The notes under the pieces are model-generated. The model did not search any database. It worked only from the letters and a program-made list of their open reading frames with translations, and had not been told where the DNA came from. Position numbers and translations under genes: made by a program. From CAYPTB01 sp964413535 (GTDB taxonomy: Bacteria > Planctomycetota > UBA1135 > GCA-002686595): a DNA stretch of 64,000 bases. Numbering within the stretch: position 1 is the first letter of the stretch; each line of letters begins with the position of its first letter. Positions 24,662 through 34,438 of this stretch are shown in pieces. The stretch lies in assembly GCA_964413535.1 (NCBI GenBank), contig CAYPTB010000032.1, forward strand, positions 124,001-188,000. Reading direction: 5' to 3'.

Positions 24662-27492
24662 AGCGCCTCTTGCGCAGGGAAGCCGTCGTCCTCTTCGCGA
24701 CGGCCGCGATCCTGGCGCTCCTGTACGCGCGCCTCGCGCGCGGCGCCGAGACGCTGCGCGGGACGCCAAGGGTCACGAGTCCGGAGCTCGTGCACCACCG
24801 CGCCCCCGATCCCCTGCGCGTCCTTCCGTCGCGCAGCACGACGGAGGAGGGCCCCGCAGACACCGGCGGCGAATCGGCGAACGGTTCGACGCCGCGCAAT
24901 CTGTTCGCCGAGCCTTCCGACACCCGACCGTTGCCGCCGCTCGCCTTCGAATCGCCGCCGCGGCGCGAGCTCCCGGGGCTCGCCCCGCCGACGGTGCCGG
25001 GGCCGGCGCCGGAGCTCTACGGGCGCTACCTGCGGCGGGTCGTCGAGCCGCTCGAGGAGAGCGAGCTCTTCGCCGCCCGTGAATCGGACAGCGGCGCCTC
25101 GGAAACGCCCGAGACGCGCGGCGCCGACGTGCGCCGCGCGCTCGAAGAGCTCGATCGCTCTCGGAAGACGGAGGGCGAGCGCGAGCTCCCGTCCGAACGC
25201 GCGGCGCGCATCGAGAGCAACAAGCACCTGTACGACTGGATCCAGCTCACCTCGCTCACGACGCTCTTCGGGTCCATCCAGAACGAGGAGCGCTACGGGC
25301 TCTTCTCGGGCGGCCGCGAGGAGGAGCCGATCCTCTTCCTGCAGGTCGACCCCGCGACGGGACGCGAGGCCTTCACGGGTCAGCCGGCGCTCGCCTACGA
25401 GCGCGAGCGCATCGTCGACTTCGGCCTCGCGCGGAATCGCGCGAACGAGATCGAGCTCTTCTACCGCGGGACCGAGGGCCGCATCGCCCCCGGGCGCTAC
25501 CACGAGCTCCTCTCGTTCGCGGCGAGCTGCATCGACGATCGGCACGAGGCGCCGCGCGCGCTGGAGATCGCGGAGACGCTCTATCGGCGTCTCTCGGAGT
25601 TCGATCCCCAGGATCCCGCCCCGCGCATCGGCCTGGGGCGCGTCTTCGAGGCGCGCTTCGACTTCGAGTCGGCGTTCGCCGAGTACGGCGCGCTGCTCGA
25701 GCGCTTCGCGCACAAGGCGGACGTGTACGTCGCGCTGGCGCGGCTCGAGGAGCGCTGCTTGCTCTTCGAGTCGGCCGAGGCGCGGCTGCGCACGGCGGTG
25801 GCGGTCGAGCGCACGTCGTGGCGCGCGCAGTGGGCGCTCGGTCGGACGCTCCTCGCGCGCGGGCGAGAAGGAGCGGCCCTGGAGCACCTCGCGATCGCCA
25901 ACCGCAACGCTCCCGAGGACCCGGAGGCCCTGGCGACGCGCGTGTCGATGCGCGTCGACTTGGCGCGCGCGCACGTTCGCGCGGGCGACCTGCGCGCCGC
26001 CGTCGAGCAGATCGAGCTGGCGTTGGCCCTCGACCCGCAGCGTCAGGAGGCGATCGCGGCGCTCGTGTCCTCTGCCGTCCTCGACCAGGGCGTCGTCTCC
26101 GTCACTCCCGGCGCGTCGTCGGAGGAGGAGCTCGAGCGTTGGCTCGCGCCGCTCGAGGAGCGCAGGGACGGGGACGCGCGGGCGAGCGGGACGGGCCTGC
26201 GTTTCGATCTCCTGCTCGCGCTCGGCCTGTTCGACCTCTCCCGCGACCGACTGGCTCCAGCGCGGGAGCGACTCCTCGCGGCCGCCGAGGCGGATCCCCT
26301 GCGCGCGTCCCTGGCCTGGCGCGCGCTCTCCCACCTGGCCGAGCTCGCCGGGGCGAACGAGGAGGCCTGGCGTTTCGTCGAGCTGGCGCGCGAATGCGAT
26401 CCGCTCGATCCGTGGACGCTCTTCCAGCGCGGGCGTCTGCTCGCGAAGAGCGACGATCTCGAGGGCGCGCGCGAAGCCTTCGGCGCGGCGCTCGAGCGCG
26501 ACCTCGACTTCGACGAGGCCGTGCTCGCGCTGGGCGAGATCGCCGCGCGCCTCGGTCGGCACGAGGACGCCGAGCGCTACCTCGAGCGCGCGGCGGAGCG
26601 GCTTCCCGACCGCCCCGAGGTGTTCGCGCTACGCGGAGCGAACGCCCTCGAGCGGGGGCGCTGGTACGACGCGCGCGAGGCTTTCGAGCGCGCGCTCGCG
26701 CTCGACGCCGGCGATCCGATCGCCCTCGGCGGCGCGGCGTGGTGCGCCTACCGCACGGGGGATCCCGAGGAGGCGCTCGTGCAGCTCGCGGAGCTCGAGG
26801 ACTCGCGCCGCGAGCACGCCGCGGACGATCCCTACCGCGCCTGGGCGCGCGGGACGATCGAGCGCTTGGAGGATCACCTGGCGAAGGTCGAATGGCAGGA
26901 CGCCTTCGAGCGCTCGGCGCTGCGCAACGGGTGGCAGGTCGAGGAAGGCGCAGGACCGCTGGTCGAGATCGCCGAGGGCAAGGTGACGCTCGAGGGCGCG
27001 TTCACCCGCGCAGGACGCACGCGCCTGTTCCGCGAGTATCCGGGGCACCAGCTCGTCTCGTTCGAGGCGCGAATGTGGATCGGCGGCGAAGGCGCGGTGC
27101 GCGCCGGCGTGTTCGTCGGTCGCGAGCGACTGCGCCAGCGCACCTTCGAGACGACCAGCGCCGCGAGCGTGGCGCGCGACAAGAACGGCGCGCTCGAAGT
27201 CGAGCTCCAACGCAGCGCGACCGGGGACGGCGAGGTGCTGACGGCCGAGACCGCGGCGTTCCCCACCGACCGCTGGGTGACCGTGCGCATCGAGCGCGGC
27301 GGCGACGACGCGGCTCCCACGGTCGACGTGTTCCTCGACGAGCTCCCGCTCGTCCTGGGAGCGCCGCTCTCGGAGCTGTGGCGAGCCTCGCAGGCGGTGC
27401 GCGTCGGCGCCTTCGTCGAGGGCGACACGGGGCGGCGCGCGCTGCTCTCGCTCGACCTCGTGCGCGTCGTGTACCGGGAGGAGCGCGAATGA
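24658..27492 (+). CDS. Large TPR protein with C-terminal jelly-roll-like domain
   Basis: 944 residues. One N-terminal helix (about 8-28), a Pro-rich segment (RNLFAEPSDTRPLPPL) that resembles the start of GspC/PilP periplasmic proteins, then many TPR-like helices (about 270-720; for example RAQWALGRTLLARGREGAAL and DPWTLFQRGRLLAKSDDLEG). Residues about 745-944 are a beta-rich domain (FEARMWIGGEGAVRAGVFVG, DRWVTVRIERGGDDA) like concanavalin/LamG folds. It occupies the slot where PilP or GspC would be expected. A docking or assembly role is an inference. Confidence 0.68.
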   Translation: MKRLLRREAVVLFATAAILALLYARLARGAETLRGTPRVTSPELVHHRAPDPLRVLPSRSTTEEGPADTGGESANGSTPRNLFAEPSDTRPLPPLAFESPPRRELPGLAPPTVPGPAPELYGRYLRRVVEPLEESELFAARESDSGASETPETRGADVRRALEELDRSRKTEGERELPSERAARIESNKHLYDWIQLTSLTTLFGSIQNEERYGLFSGGREEEPILFLQVDPATGREAFTGQPALAYERERIVDFGLARNRANEIELFYRGTEGRIAPGRYHELLSFAASCIDDRHEAPRALEIAETLYRRLSEFDPQDPAPRIGLGRVFEARFDFESAFAEYGALLERFAHKADVYVALARLEERCLLFESAEARLRTAVAVERTSWRAQWALGRTLLARGREGAALEHLAIANRNAPEDPEALATRVSMRVDLARAHVRAGDLRAAVEQIELALALDPQRQEAIAALVSSAVLDQGVVSVTPGASSEEELERWLAPLEERRDGDARASGTGLRFDLLLALGLFDLSRDRLAPARERLLAAAEADPLRASLAWRALSHLAELAGANEEAWRFVELARECDPLDPWTLFQRGRLLAKSDDLEGAREAFGAALERDLDFDEAVLALGEIAARLGRHEDAERYLERAAERLPDRPEVFALRGANALERGRWYDAREAFERALALDAGDPIALGGAAWCAYRTGDPEEALVQLAELEDSRREHAADDPYRAWARGTIERLEDHLAKVEWQDAFERSALRNGWQVEEGAGPLVEIAEGKVTLEGAFTRAGRTRLFREYPGHQLVSFEARMWIGGEGAVRAGVFVGRERLRQRTFETTSAASVARDKNGALEVELQRSATGDGEVLTAETAAFPTDRWVTVRIERGGDDAAPTVDVFLDELPLVLGAPLSELWRASQAVRVGAFVEGDTGRRALLSLDLVRVVYREERE

Positions 27493-28103
27493 GCGGACGC
27501 CTTGCCTTCACGTTGATCGAGCTCGTCGCCGTCCTGGCGATCCTGTCGATCCTGGCCGTCTTCCTCGCGACGCAGATCGGGAGCGCGGAAGAGGTCGTCC
27601 AGGTGAAGCTCGCGCGCGCGCAGCTCGAGGAAATCTCGGCCGCGCTCGCGCACTACGAGAGCGTGCAGGGCGACTATCCCCCGAGCTCGTTCGGCGGTGC
27701 CGCCGGTCAACCGCCGAACGGGGTGAACGTCGGTTCCGAGCGGTTGGTGCTGGCCTTGTGGTCGGACGGCATGGACGGCTGCGGGTTGTCGCCCGACGAT
27801 CTCTACAACGTCGACGGCGACGAGACGCTGCTCCAGGTGAGCGAGCTCCCCACGCGCGAGCTGTTCGAGCTCGCCGATGCGTGGGGGAACCCGATCGCCT
27901 ACTTCCACCACACCGACTACGGCCGCTCGGATACCTACCAGACGGTGTTCCCCGGCACGGGCGAGCGCATCGAGAGCCGCGTGACCGCGGCGGTCAACCC
28001 AAGGACGAAGCTTCCCTTCGAGCACCGGCGCTTCCAGCTCCTGTCCGCGGGTCCGGACGGCGCCTTCGGGACCGAGGACGACCTCGGGAACTTCAGGCAG
28101 TGA
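27489..28103 (+). CDS. Major pseudopilin, GspG-like
   Basis: 204 residues. Prepilin start MSGRLAFTLIELVAVLAIL: FTLIE with Glu5 after the cleavage site, but Ala rather than Gly precedes it. Family marks of GspG follow: DAWGNPIAYF and, at the end, LLSAGPDGAFGTEDDLGNF, the calcium-binding loop region. It should polymerise into the pseudopilus. ATGA overlap with the TPR gene and GTGA with the next gene. The Ala at -1 may slow prepilin peptidase. Confidence 0.85.
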   Translation: MSGRLAFTLIELVAVLAILSILAVFLATQIGSAEEVVQVKLARAQLEEISAALAHYESVQGDYPPSSFGGAAGQPPNGVNVGSERLVLALWSDGMDGCGLSPDDLYNVDGDETLLQVSELPTRELFELADAWGNPIAYFHHTDYGRSDTYQTVFPGTGERIESRVTAAVNPRTKLPFEHRRFQLLSAGPDGAFGTEDDLGNFRQ

Positions 28104-29224
28104 GAGCGACCTTCGACCCACGCCTGCGCGGTGCGTCGCCCGGCGCGCGTAGCGCTTTGGTCGCAAGCGCGCCGCACGCCGCGCTCGCGCACCGCGGCGC
28201 TCGCTCGAGCGCCGTGCGCGGCCGGCGGGGCCTGACGCTGATGGAGCTCATGCTCGTGCTGGCGCTCGTCGGCGTCGTGCTCGGCATGGGGCTCGGCGCC
28301 TTCGCCACGCTCGACTTCTCCGGCGCGCAGGCGCAGGAGATCGTGAAGGGCGCGCTGCGCTCCGCGCACAACGCGGCGATCGCGCGCCACGCGCCCGCGA
28401 GCGTGCGCGTCGCGCGCAGCACTTCTGCCGGGGGCGAGCGCGCGACGCTGACGCCGCGCGGGCTCACGGTGCTCGGCACCTGGCACTTCGAGACCGAGGA
28501 CCTCGCCGGCGCGTTCGGCATCGCGGGGGAGCGCCGCGGCGGCGCGCGGCTCGTCCCGGACGGTTACATCGGACGCGCGCTCGAGCTTCCGTTCGGCCAA
28601 GCCGCGAGCGTCGTCTTCCCCGTGCACCTCGATCCGTCCTTCGACTTCGGCGAGGGGTTCGCGCTCGAATGCGCGCTCGCGCACGAGGGCACGTCGGCGC
28701 ACGTCGTGAGCCTCGGCGGCTCGCTCGGGCTCCACGCGCGCGGCGACGGCGTCCTGCGCGCCTGGTTCGTTCCGGCGCTCGCCGGGGCGGACGGCATCGC
28801 GCGCAGCGGCAGCGAGGTCGTCGTCGAGAGCGCTCCCGGCGCGCTGCGGGTGGGCGAGTGGACGCGCGTGCGCGCGTCCTACGACCGCCATAGGCTCGAG
28901 CTCCTGATCGACGGGGTGACGGTCGCGTCGCTCGCCGAGGAAGCTCCCGTGTGGCCGATCGCGGGTCCGCTCACGATCGGCGGCGGGACGACGCCGTTCG
29001 TGGGACGCCTCGACAACCTCGTCCTGTCGGCGTGGGTCGAGGGCGCGGCCGGCGTGCTCCCCGAAGGCGTGCGCCTCGCGGCGGACTTCCCCGCGGAGAT
29101 CCTCTTCGACGCCGCGGGTCGGCTCGACGCGGACGCCCATCCCGCTCCGCTCGCGCTCGGCATCGTCCTCGCCGACGGGCGCGAGGAAGTCGTGCGCCTG
29201 AGCCCGTGGGGGACGGTCGAATGA
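28100..29224 (+). CDS. GspH-like minor pseudopilin with inserted LamG domain
   Basis: 374 residues. The prepilin motif is RRGLTLMELMLVLALVGVVLG; the cleavage Gly is about residue 44 if the GTG at 28100 is used, or residue 6 if GTG at 28214 is used. 28100 fits the GTGA overlap pattern; 28214 gives a canonical short leader. After the first GspH strands (RVARSTSAGGERATLTPRGL) comes a LamG/concanavalin domain (about 120-325: YIGRALELPFG, EWTRVRASYDRHRLELLIDG, GRLDNLVLSAW). The GspH fold then resumes (FPAEILFDAAGRLDADA, ALGIVLADGREEVVRLSPWG). So the LamG domain sits inside the pilin fold. Confidence 0.78.
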   Translation: MRATFDPRLRGASPGARSALVASAPHAALAHRGARSSAVRGRRGLTLMELMLVLALVGVVLGMGLGAFATLDFSGAQAQEIVKGALRSAHNAAIARHAPASVRVARSTSAGGERATLTPRGLTVLGTWHFETEDLAGAFGIAGERRGGARLVPDGYIGRALELPFGQAASVVFPVHLDPSFDFGEGFALECALAHEGTSAHVVSLGGSLGLHARGDGVLRAWFVPALAGADGIARSGSEVVVESAPGALRVGEWTRVRASYDRHRLELLIDGVTVASLAEEAPVWPIAGPLTIGGGTTPFVGRLDNLVLSAWVEGAAGVLPEGVRLAADFPAEILFDAAGRLDADAHPAPLALGIVLADGREEVVRLSPWGTVE

Positions 29225-32200
29225 AGCGCCGACCGGCTTCGAACGGAAACGCGGGCTACGCGCTGATCGCGGTGCTGCTCGTCCTCTTGGCCCTGTTGGC
29301 CCTGCTCGCGCCCTACCTGACGGGCATCCGCCGCGCCGATCAGGGGAGCGCGACGCGGCTCGACCAGGCGGCTGGGCGACTCGCGCTCGACGACGCGGCG
29401 CGACACGCGCGCGCCGTGCTCGATCGCACGCACGGGGCGTTCGACCCGACGCCCTACTGGGACTCGGAGGCCGAGCTCGAGGTCGACGGCAGCTTCTCGC
29501 TCCCGCCACGCGAGGGGCGCGAGGGGGATGCGCCCGGGCAGGCGGGCGTGTCGTGGGACCTCGACGCCCAGGACCTCACGGGCCGCATCGACCTCGCGAG
29601 CGCGTCGCCCGGCGTGCTCGCCAACCTGCTGGGCTGCTCGACGTGGCTCACGCGCGCCGCCTCGGATCAGGAGACCGAGCTCGCGTGCGCGACGACGCAC
29701 GGGTTCCCGGAGCAGGGATTCTTGTCCCTCGGCGGCGAGCGCATCGCCTACCGCGCGACGGGCGCGGGCGCGTTCGCGAACCTCGAGCGCGGCCTCTTCG
29801 CGGCCGCCGAGCGCAGCGGCGCCGGCGGTTGCTCCCCCGGCGCGCCGCGCGGACACGGCGCAGGTGCGCCCGTCACGGGACTCGCGGCCTGGGCGATCCC
29901 AGCTTGGCGCATCGCAGGGGGGACGGGCGAGCTGCGCGTCTTCGACGGACCCGACCGCGTCGGGGCCGTCTTCGCGGAGTCCCTCGGGGGCGCGCTCGAG
30001 CGCGGCGCCCTGGCCCGGCTGTGCGACGCGACCACGCCCTTCGGCGACGCGGGGGCCGGCGCGCGCTGGCAGCGCGCCGCGCGGGTCGTGAGCTCGGTCG
30101 ACGGCGGCGTGGACTGCACCGTCTCCGTCGACGAATGGCGCTGGTTCAATCCCGGCACGACGGTGCTCGTGACGGACGGCCGCGCGCGCGAGCTCGCGAT
30201 CGTGCGCCGCTCCCTCGGCTCGTTGATCGAGCTCACGGACGTGCTCGCGAACGACTACGACGCCTACCGCGCGGAGATCCGGGCGCTGGCTCGGCGGCCG
30301 GTGAACGTGAACACGGCCGGTCCCGCCGTCCTGCGCGCGCTCGTCTTCGGGCTCAAGCGCGCGGGCGTGAACGCGCGCATCACCGACCGCGAAGCCGATC
30401 TATTGGTCGAGGCGATCGTGACCTCGCGTCCGTTCACGGGCTTCCAGGACTTCGCGCGGCGCGTGGTCCTGCCGGCGGCGGGCATCGAGGAGCTTCCGCC
30501 GGACGCGCCGGTGCGTCCCCCGATCTGGGACGAGGTCGGCCCGGGAGGCTTCATCGACCTCGAGGACGCGCAGGCCCTGTACCAGAACGCGTTGAACGCG
30601 AACGACGCGGACCTCGAGTTCTCGACCATGCCGTTCGCGTTCACGTCGCGCGGAACGTTCGCGCTGTCCCTGCGCAGCTCGGTGAACGCGAAGAGCGGGA
30701 TCGAGCGCGTGGCGAACGTGCGCGAGCAGGTCGAGGTGGTGGTGCCCCAAGCGGAGCTCTTCGCCCTGTGGGCGCGGCAGGAGGACTTCGACGAGGAGCT
30801 GCGGCTCTCGCGCGAGGCGCCGTGGTGGTCGACGGGACCGGAGGCGACTTCGCGCTTCACGAGCGGCGGCTCGCCGCCCTCGCGCTTCGCGGCGAACTTC
30901 GGCTCGCTCGCGGATTCGCCCATGGACGGTTTCGAAGCGATGCCGGGTGCGGGCCGCCCGGCGCCCCCGTTGTCTTCTGGAGAGCACTTCCGGCGCACCT
31001 TCGCTTCGCGCGCGGACGAAGGCTTCGCGCGACTCGCGACCCTGCGCGTCGAGGAAGTCGCGATCAGCGGGCACGGGCGCTTCGTCGAGCACTTCGACTT
31101 CGAGGACGGCGAGCTCGAGGGGCGCGGGATCGCCGCAGCCGGCATCTACTACGCCGTGCCCGACGACGCGCGCGTGCGCTGGAGCGACGGTCCCGACGAC
31201 TTGCTGCGCCCGTTCAGCTTCTCGATGTGGATCGAGCCGGCGAGCTTGCTGCAGGGCGACTTCCTGCTCGACCTCGGGGGCGCTTACGACGACGCGGACC
31301 GCGTCTCGCTCGCGGTCGACGGCACCGAGCTCGTGCTGCGCGTCCTCGATGGCGCGGGCGACCACCCCGGCTCGACCACGCTCGAGGAGACGCAGGCGCG
31401 GCTTCCGCTGGCGCGGCTCCCGACCGACACCTGGTCGCACGTCTCGGTCGACGTGCACGGGTCACGCCCCGACCAGGTCACGCTGCTCGTGGACGGGATG
31501 GCGCGCGCGGAGACCGCGGGGCTCACGCGCCTCGCGGCTCCGCTGGGCGAGACGGACGCGCTCGTGCGCGTCGAGTCGACCGCCGGCTTCGGTGCCCTGG
31601 GCGACACGTGCGTGCTGCGCATCGGTCAGGAGCTGATCGAGGCCGAGCTGCGCGACGAGCACACGTTCACCGCGTTCCCGAGCCAAAGCGGCGTGAAGGC
31701 CGGCACCGGGGGGCGCCTCGCGCGCGAGCTGTGGATCACGGGCTTCGGACCCGAGGGCGCGACGGCGCCGCGCAGCTACGCCGCGGGCACGCCGGTCATG
31801 CTGTACGGCTACAGCATGCCGCTGTGGAGCGCGGTGCCCCCGGGATCCGCGCGTCTGCCCGCGGCCCTCGGGGCTTTCGCGGTCGCGGTCGTGACCGAGG
31901 TCGAGGGCGGCGACACGGCGCTAGGCGACAACATCTGGGTCCACGACCCCCAGGCGGCGACCGACAAGGTCGTCGGGGTCGGTCTCGAGGGCGCAGCGTC
32001 GAAGGCCACGGCGCTCGTGCTCGCGCGCGCCGACGATCCGAAGGGCGGCGACACGAGCTTCATGGAGGCCTTCGATCCGCGCGGAGGATTCGCGGCGCTC
32101 GTGCAGGCGCCGATCGCGATCGGGAGCGGGGTCACCACCTCCGGCGCGCGGCTCGGCGGCCTGGAGGTGATCCGCTACTCCGGCCGTCAGGGCGACCGGC

Positions 32201-34437
32201 TCCAGATCGCCGCGCGCGGTCAGGTCGTCGATGCAGAGCTCGCGAACCAACTGGACCAGACGCTGGGCCTCTTCGGCGCGCGCGCTTTCGTCCACGACTT
32301 CGGCGACACGCTCGACGACACGAGCTTCGACGAGGAGCTGTGGGCGCAGGTGTTCGTCGTCCCGATCTCGCTCTCGGTCCCCGGCGTCTTCCCCGCGCCG
32401 CCGAACGTCCAGTTCCTCGATCCGGAGTTCGGGCCGCAGTACGCGCAGATCACGCGCCTTGGGAACGAGACCGAGCTCACCGAGTGGGTGCGCTACGACG
32501 CGATCGCGGCGCAGACGGCCGGCTCACCGAGCCAGCTCGTGCGCAACTCTCCCGCCGCGCTCGCCGCGCTGCACGGGACCGCGACCCTCGGCCGGGCAAT
32601 CTCGGCGGGCTTCCTGTTCCAGCCCACCACGCCGCCGCCCACGAGCGGACCGCCGCCCGGAGTGACGGGCGGTGGAGCCGGCGGCGGCGGTCACGGCGGC
32701 GGCTCGGGTGGCGGATCGAGCGCGAGCGCCCCGTCGACGAAGTCCGTCGCGCCGGCAGCCGCGAGCGCGCAGGACGCCGGCGGGTCCAACCTGTTGGACC
32801 AGGTCGGATGGCTGTGGCAGAGCGACCTCGGGAAGCCAGCCGACCAGGGCTTCCCGCTCACGCACGCGGTGCGCACCGCGTTCGGTTTCCGAGGCGTGCT
32901 GGGGACGCACAGCCACGCCCACCCGCTCGGCACGGTCGTGCTGCCCGTCTTCCGCACGTTCGGCAGGAAGTTCGACCGCGGCGCGCCCTCGCGCGGCGAC
33001 CGCGCCTGGATCCTGCGCGAGGACGACGACGATCCGGGCACGCCGGTCGTCGTCCACAACGCGCACGTCCCCGACGACGAGCACCAGGTCCACCAGTGGG
33101 AGGACACCGACGGGAACTTCGCGGCGGATCCAGCCGGCGTAAGAACGGCGCCGCAACCCGAGTTCGAGGGCGTGCTCGCGGGCTCGCAGACGCTCGTCGC
33201 GCTGCGCGACGCCGCGCCGAGCCTGGTGACGCCGACGCAGGGATTCCTCGCCCAGCCGACCCAGGCCGTGGACATGCGCACGGTCGCGCGGCTCGTCAAG
33301 TTCCCCACGGGCGAGCTGCCGCGCGCCGTGACGAGCATCGCCGTGGGTGGCGCGTTCCGCGTGGGCGGAACGGCGCTCCGGGCCCTGGTGGACGAGCTCG
33401 AATTCGGTTCGACCGAGTTCGCCGAGCTTCTCGCGCCGGACGAGGTCACGCGCGGCGCGGGGCTGGTCCTGGCCCAGTCGCTGGGTGTCTCGGACCTCTC
33501 TCTCGAGGTCGAGCCCGAGGGCCTGGCGATCACGCAAGGCATCATCGGCACCGCTGTTCCCGTGCTGCTCGAGCTTCCGGAGCGCGGCGGGCTCCTGCGC
33601 ATCGGAGAGGAGATCGTGGCCTTCCGCTCGCGCGACCCGGAGGGCGGACGGATCACGCTGGCCGCGAACGGCCGCGGGCTGCTCGGAACGCGAGCGCAAG
33701 CCCACGCGTTGCGCGAATCCGTGCACTTCCTCTCGCACCTCCAGGCGAGCTACCTCGCCGACGACGTCGCCCCGGGAGCGGCCGAGCTCCCGCTCGGGGG
33801 CCTGCAGGGTTTCCCGCGTTCGGGGACGCTGCTCGTCGGAGAGGAGCTCGTGCACTACCCGCGCCGCACGCCGGCGGACGGCGCGGGCAGCGTGTCGATG
33901 CCGCGCGCGTCGAGCGAGCCGGGTCGGAGCGACGCGGAGGGGCGCGGGCTCTTCCGCGGGCGCTTCGGGACCTCCGCGGACGGTCAAGTCGAAGGCGCGG
34001 CCGTGATCCTCTTCCCCTGTCGCTACTGGGACCGCTGGACGGAGCGCGCCGACGCTCCCGAGCTCGCGTACTTCGGCTTCGACGTCGCCCAGGAGGACGC
34101 GTGGTGGCGCACCGCGTTCTTCGAAGAGACCGAGAGCGCCCACGCGGGGGTCGCGCTCGGAGTGCTCGTGCGCGGCGACGCGAGCGTGCCGTGGGACGCG
34201 GACCCCGAGCAGACGCAGGGGCTGTGGCTCTTCGGGGGCGAGGAGGACGAGGGCGAGCGCCTCGAGCTCGGGATCCAGTCCGACCGGCTCGAGCTGCGCG
34301 TCTTTGCGCGCTACCGCGCCGGCGCGTTCGACTTCACGGACGGCCGCGCGCACGGGTGGAAGTCGACGCCCGATCTCTTGCGCGTGGGCGCCGAGTACAT
34401 CGCGCCGCGGACGGTGCTAGCGCGGGAGGAGCGCTGA
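29221..34437 (+). CDS. Giant GspK-like minor pseudopilin with LamG and repeated modules
   Basis: 1738 residues, over five times normal GspK length. Residues 1-35 form a prepilin-like start (NAGYALIAVLLVLLALLALL; Gly-Tyr junction). T2SSK helix-hairpin-helix segment at about 356-430 (RRPVNVNTAGPAVLRALVFG). LamG domain at about 624-790 (FVEHFDFEDGELEGRGI, TWSHVSVDVHG). A Gly/Ser-rich linker lies at about 1141-1180. Four copies of a small module occur near 167, 800, 1460 and 1540, each starting with a pattern like LRIGEEIVAFR and ending near an RG and a downstream Gly-Val. GspK caps the pseudopilus tip, so this would be a very large tip structure. ATGA overlap upstream. Confidence 0.75.
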   Translation: MKRRPASNGNAGYALIAVLLVLLALLALLAPYLTGIRRADQGSATRLDQAAGRLALDDAARHARAVLDRTHGAFDPTPYWDSEAELEVDGSFSLPPREGREGDAPGQAGVSWDLDAQDLTGRIDLASASPGVLANLLGCSTWLTRAASDQETELACATTHGFPEQGFLSLGGERIAYRATGAGAFANLERGLFAAAERSGAGGCSPGAPRGHGAGAPVTGLAAWAIPAWRIAGGTGELRVFDGPDRVGAVFAESLGGALERGALARLCDATTPFGDAGAGARWQRAARVVSSVDGGVDCTVSVDEWRWFNPGTTVLVTDGRARELAIVRRSLGSLIELTDVLANDYDAYRAEIRALARRPVNVNTAGPAVLRALVFGLKRAGVNARITDREADLLVEAIVTSRPFTGFQDFARRVVLPAAGIEELPPDAPVRPPIWDEVGPGGFIDLEDAQALYQNALNANDADLEFSTMPFAFTSRGTFALSLRSSVNAKSGIERVANVREQVEVVVPQAELFALWARQEDFDEELRLSREAPWWSTGPEATSRFTSGGSPPSRFAANFGSLADSPMDGFEAMPGAGRPAPPLSSGEHFRRTFASRADEGFARLATLRVEEVAISGHGRFVEHFDFEDGELEGRGIAAAGIYYAVPDDARVRWSDGPDDLLRPFSFSMWIEPASLLQGDFLLDLGGAYDDADRVSLAVDGTELVLRVLDGAGDHPGSTTLEETQARLPLARLPTDTWSHVSVDVHGSRPDQVTLLVDGMARAETAGLTRLAAPLGETDALVRVESTAGFGALGDTCVLRIGQELIEAELRDEHTFTAFPSQSGVKAGTGGRLARELWITGFGPEGATAPRSYAAGTPVMLYGYSMPLWSAVPPGSARLPAALGAFAVAVVTEVEGGDTALGDNIWVHDPQAATDKVVGVGLEGAASKATALVLARADDPKGGDTSFMEAFDPRGGFAALVQAPIAIGSGVTTSGARLGGLEVIRYSGRQGDRLQIAARGQVVDAELANQLDQTLGLFGARAFVHDFGDTLDDTSFDEELWAQVFVVPISLSVPGVFPAPPNVQFLDPEFGPQYAQITRLGNETELTEWVRYDAIAAQTAGSPSQLVRNSPAALAALHGTATLGRAISAGFLFQPTTPPPTSGPPPGVTGGGAGGGGHGGGSGGGSSASAPSTKSVAPAAASAQDAGGSNLLDQVGWLWQSDLGKPADQGFPLTHAVRTAFGFRGVLGTHSHAHPLGTVVLPVFRTFGRKFDRGAPSRGDRAWILREDDDDPGTPVVVHNAHVPDDEHQVHQWEDTDGNFAADPAGVRTAPQPEFEGVLAGSQTLVALRDAAPSLVTPTQGFLAQPTQAVDMRTVARLVKFPTGELPRAVTSIAVGGAFRVGGTALRALVDELEFGSTEFAELLAPDEVTRGAGLVLAQSLGVSDLSLEVEPEGLAITQGIIGTAVPVLLELPERGGLLRIGEEIVAFRSRDPEGGRITLAANGRGLLGTRAQAHALRESVHFLSHLQASYLADDVAPGAAELPLGGLQGFPRSGTLLVGEELVHYPRRTPADGAGSVSMPRASSEPGRSDAEGRGLFRGRFGTSADGQVEGAAVILFPCRYWDRWTERADAPELAYFGFDVAQEDAWWRTAFFEETESAHAGVALGVLVRGDASVPWDADPEQTQGLWLFGGEEDEGERLELGIQSDRLELRVFARYRAGAFDFTDGRAHGWKSTPDLLRVGAEYIAPRTVLAREER

Positions 34438-34438
34438 G

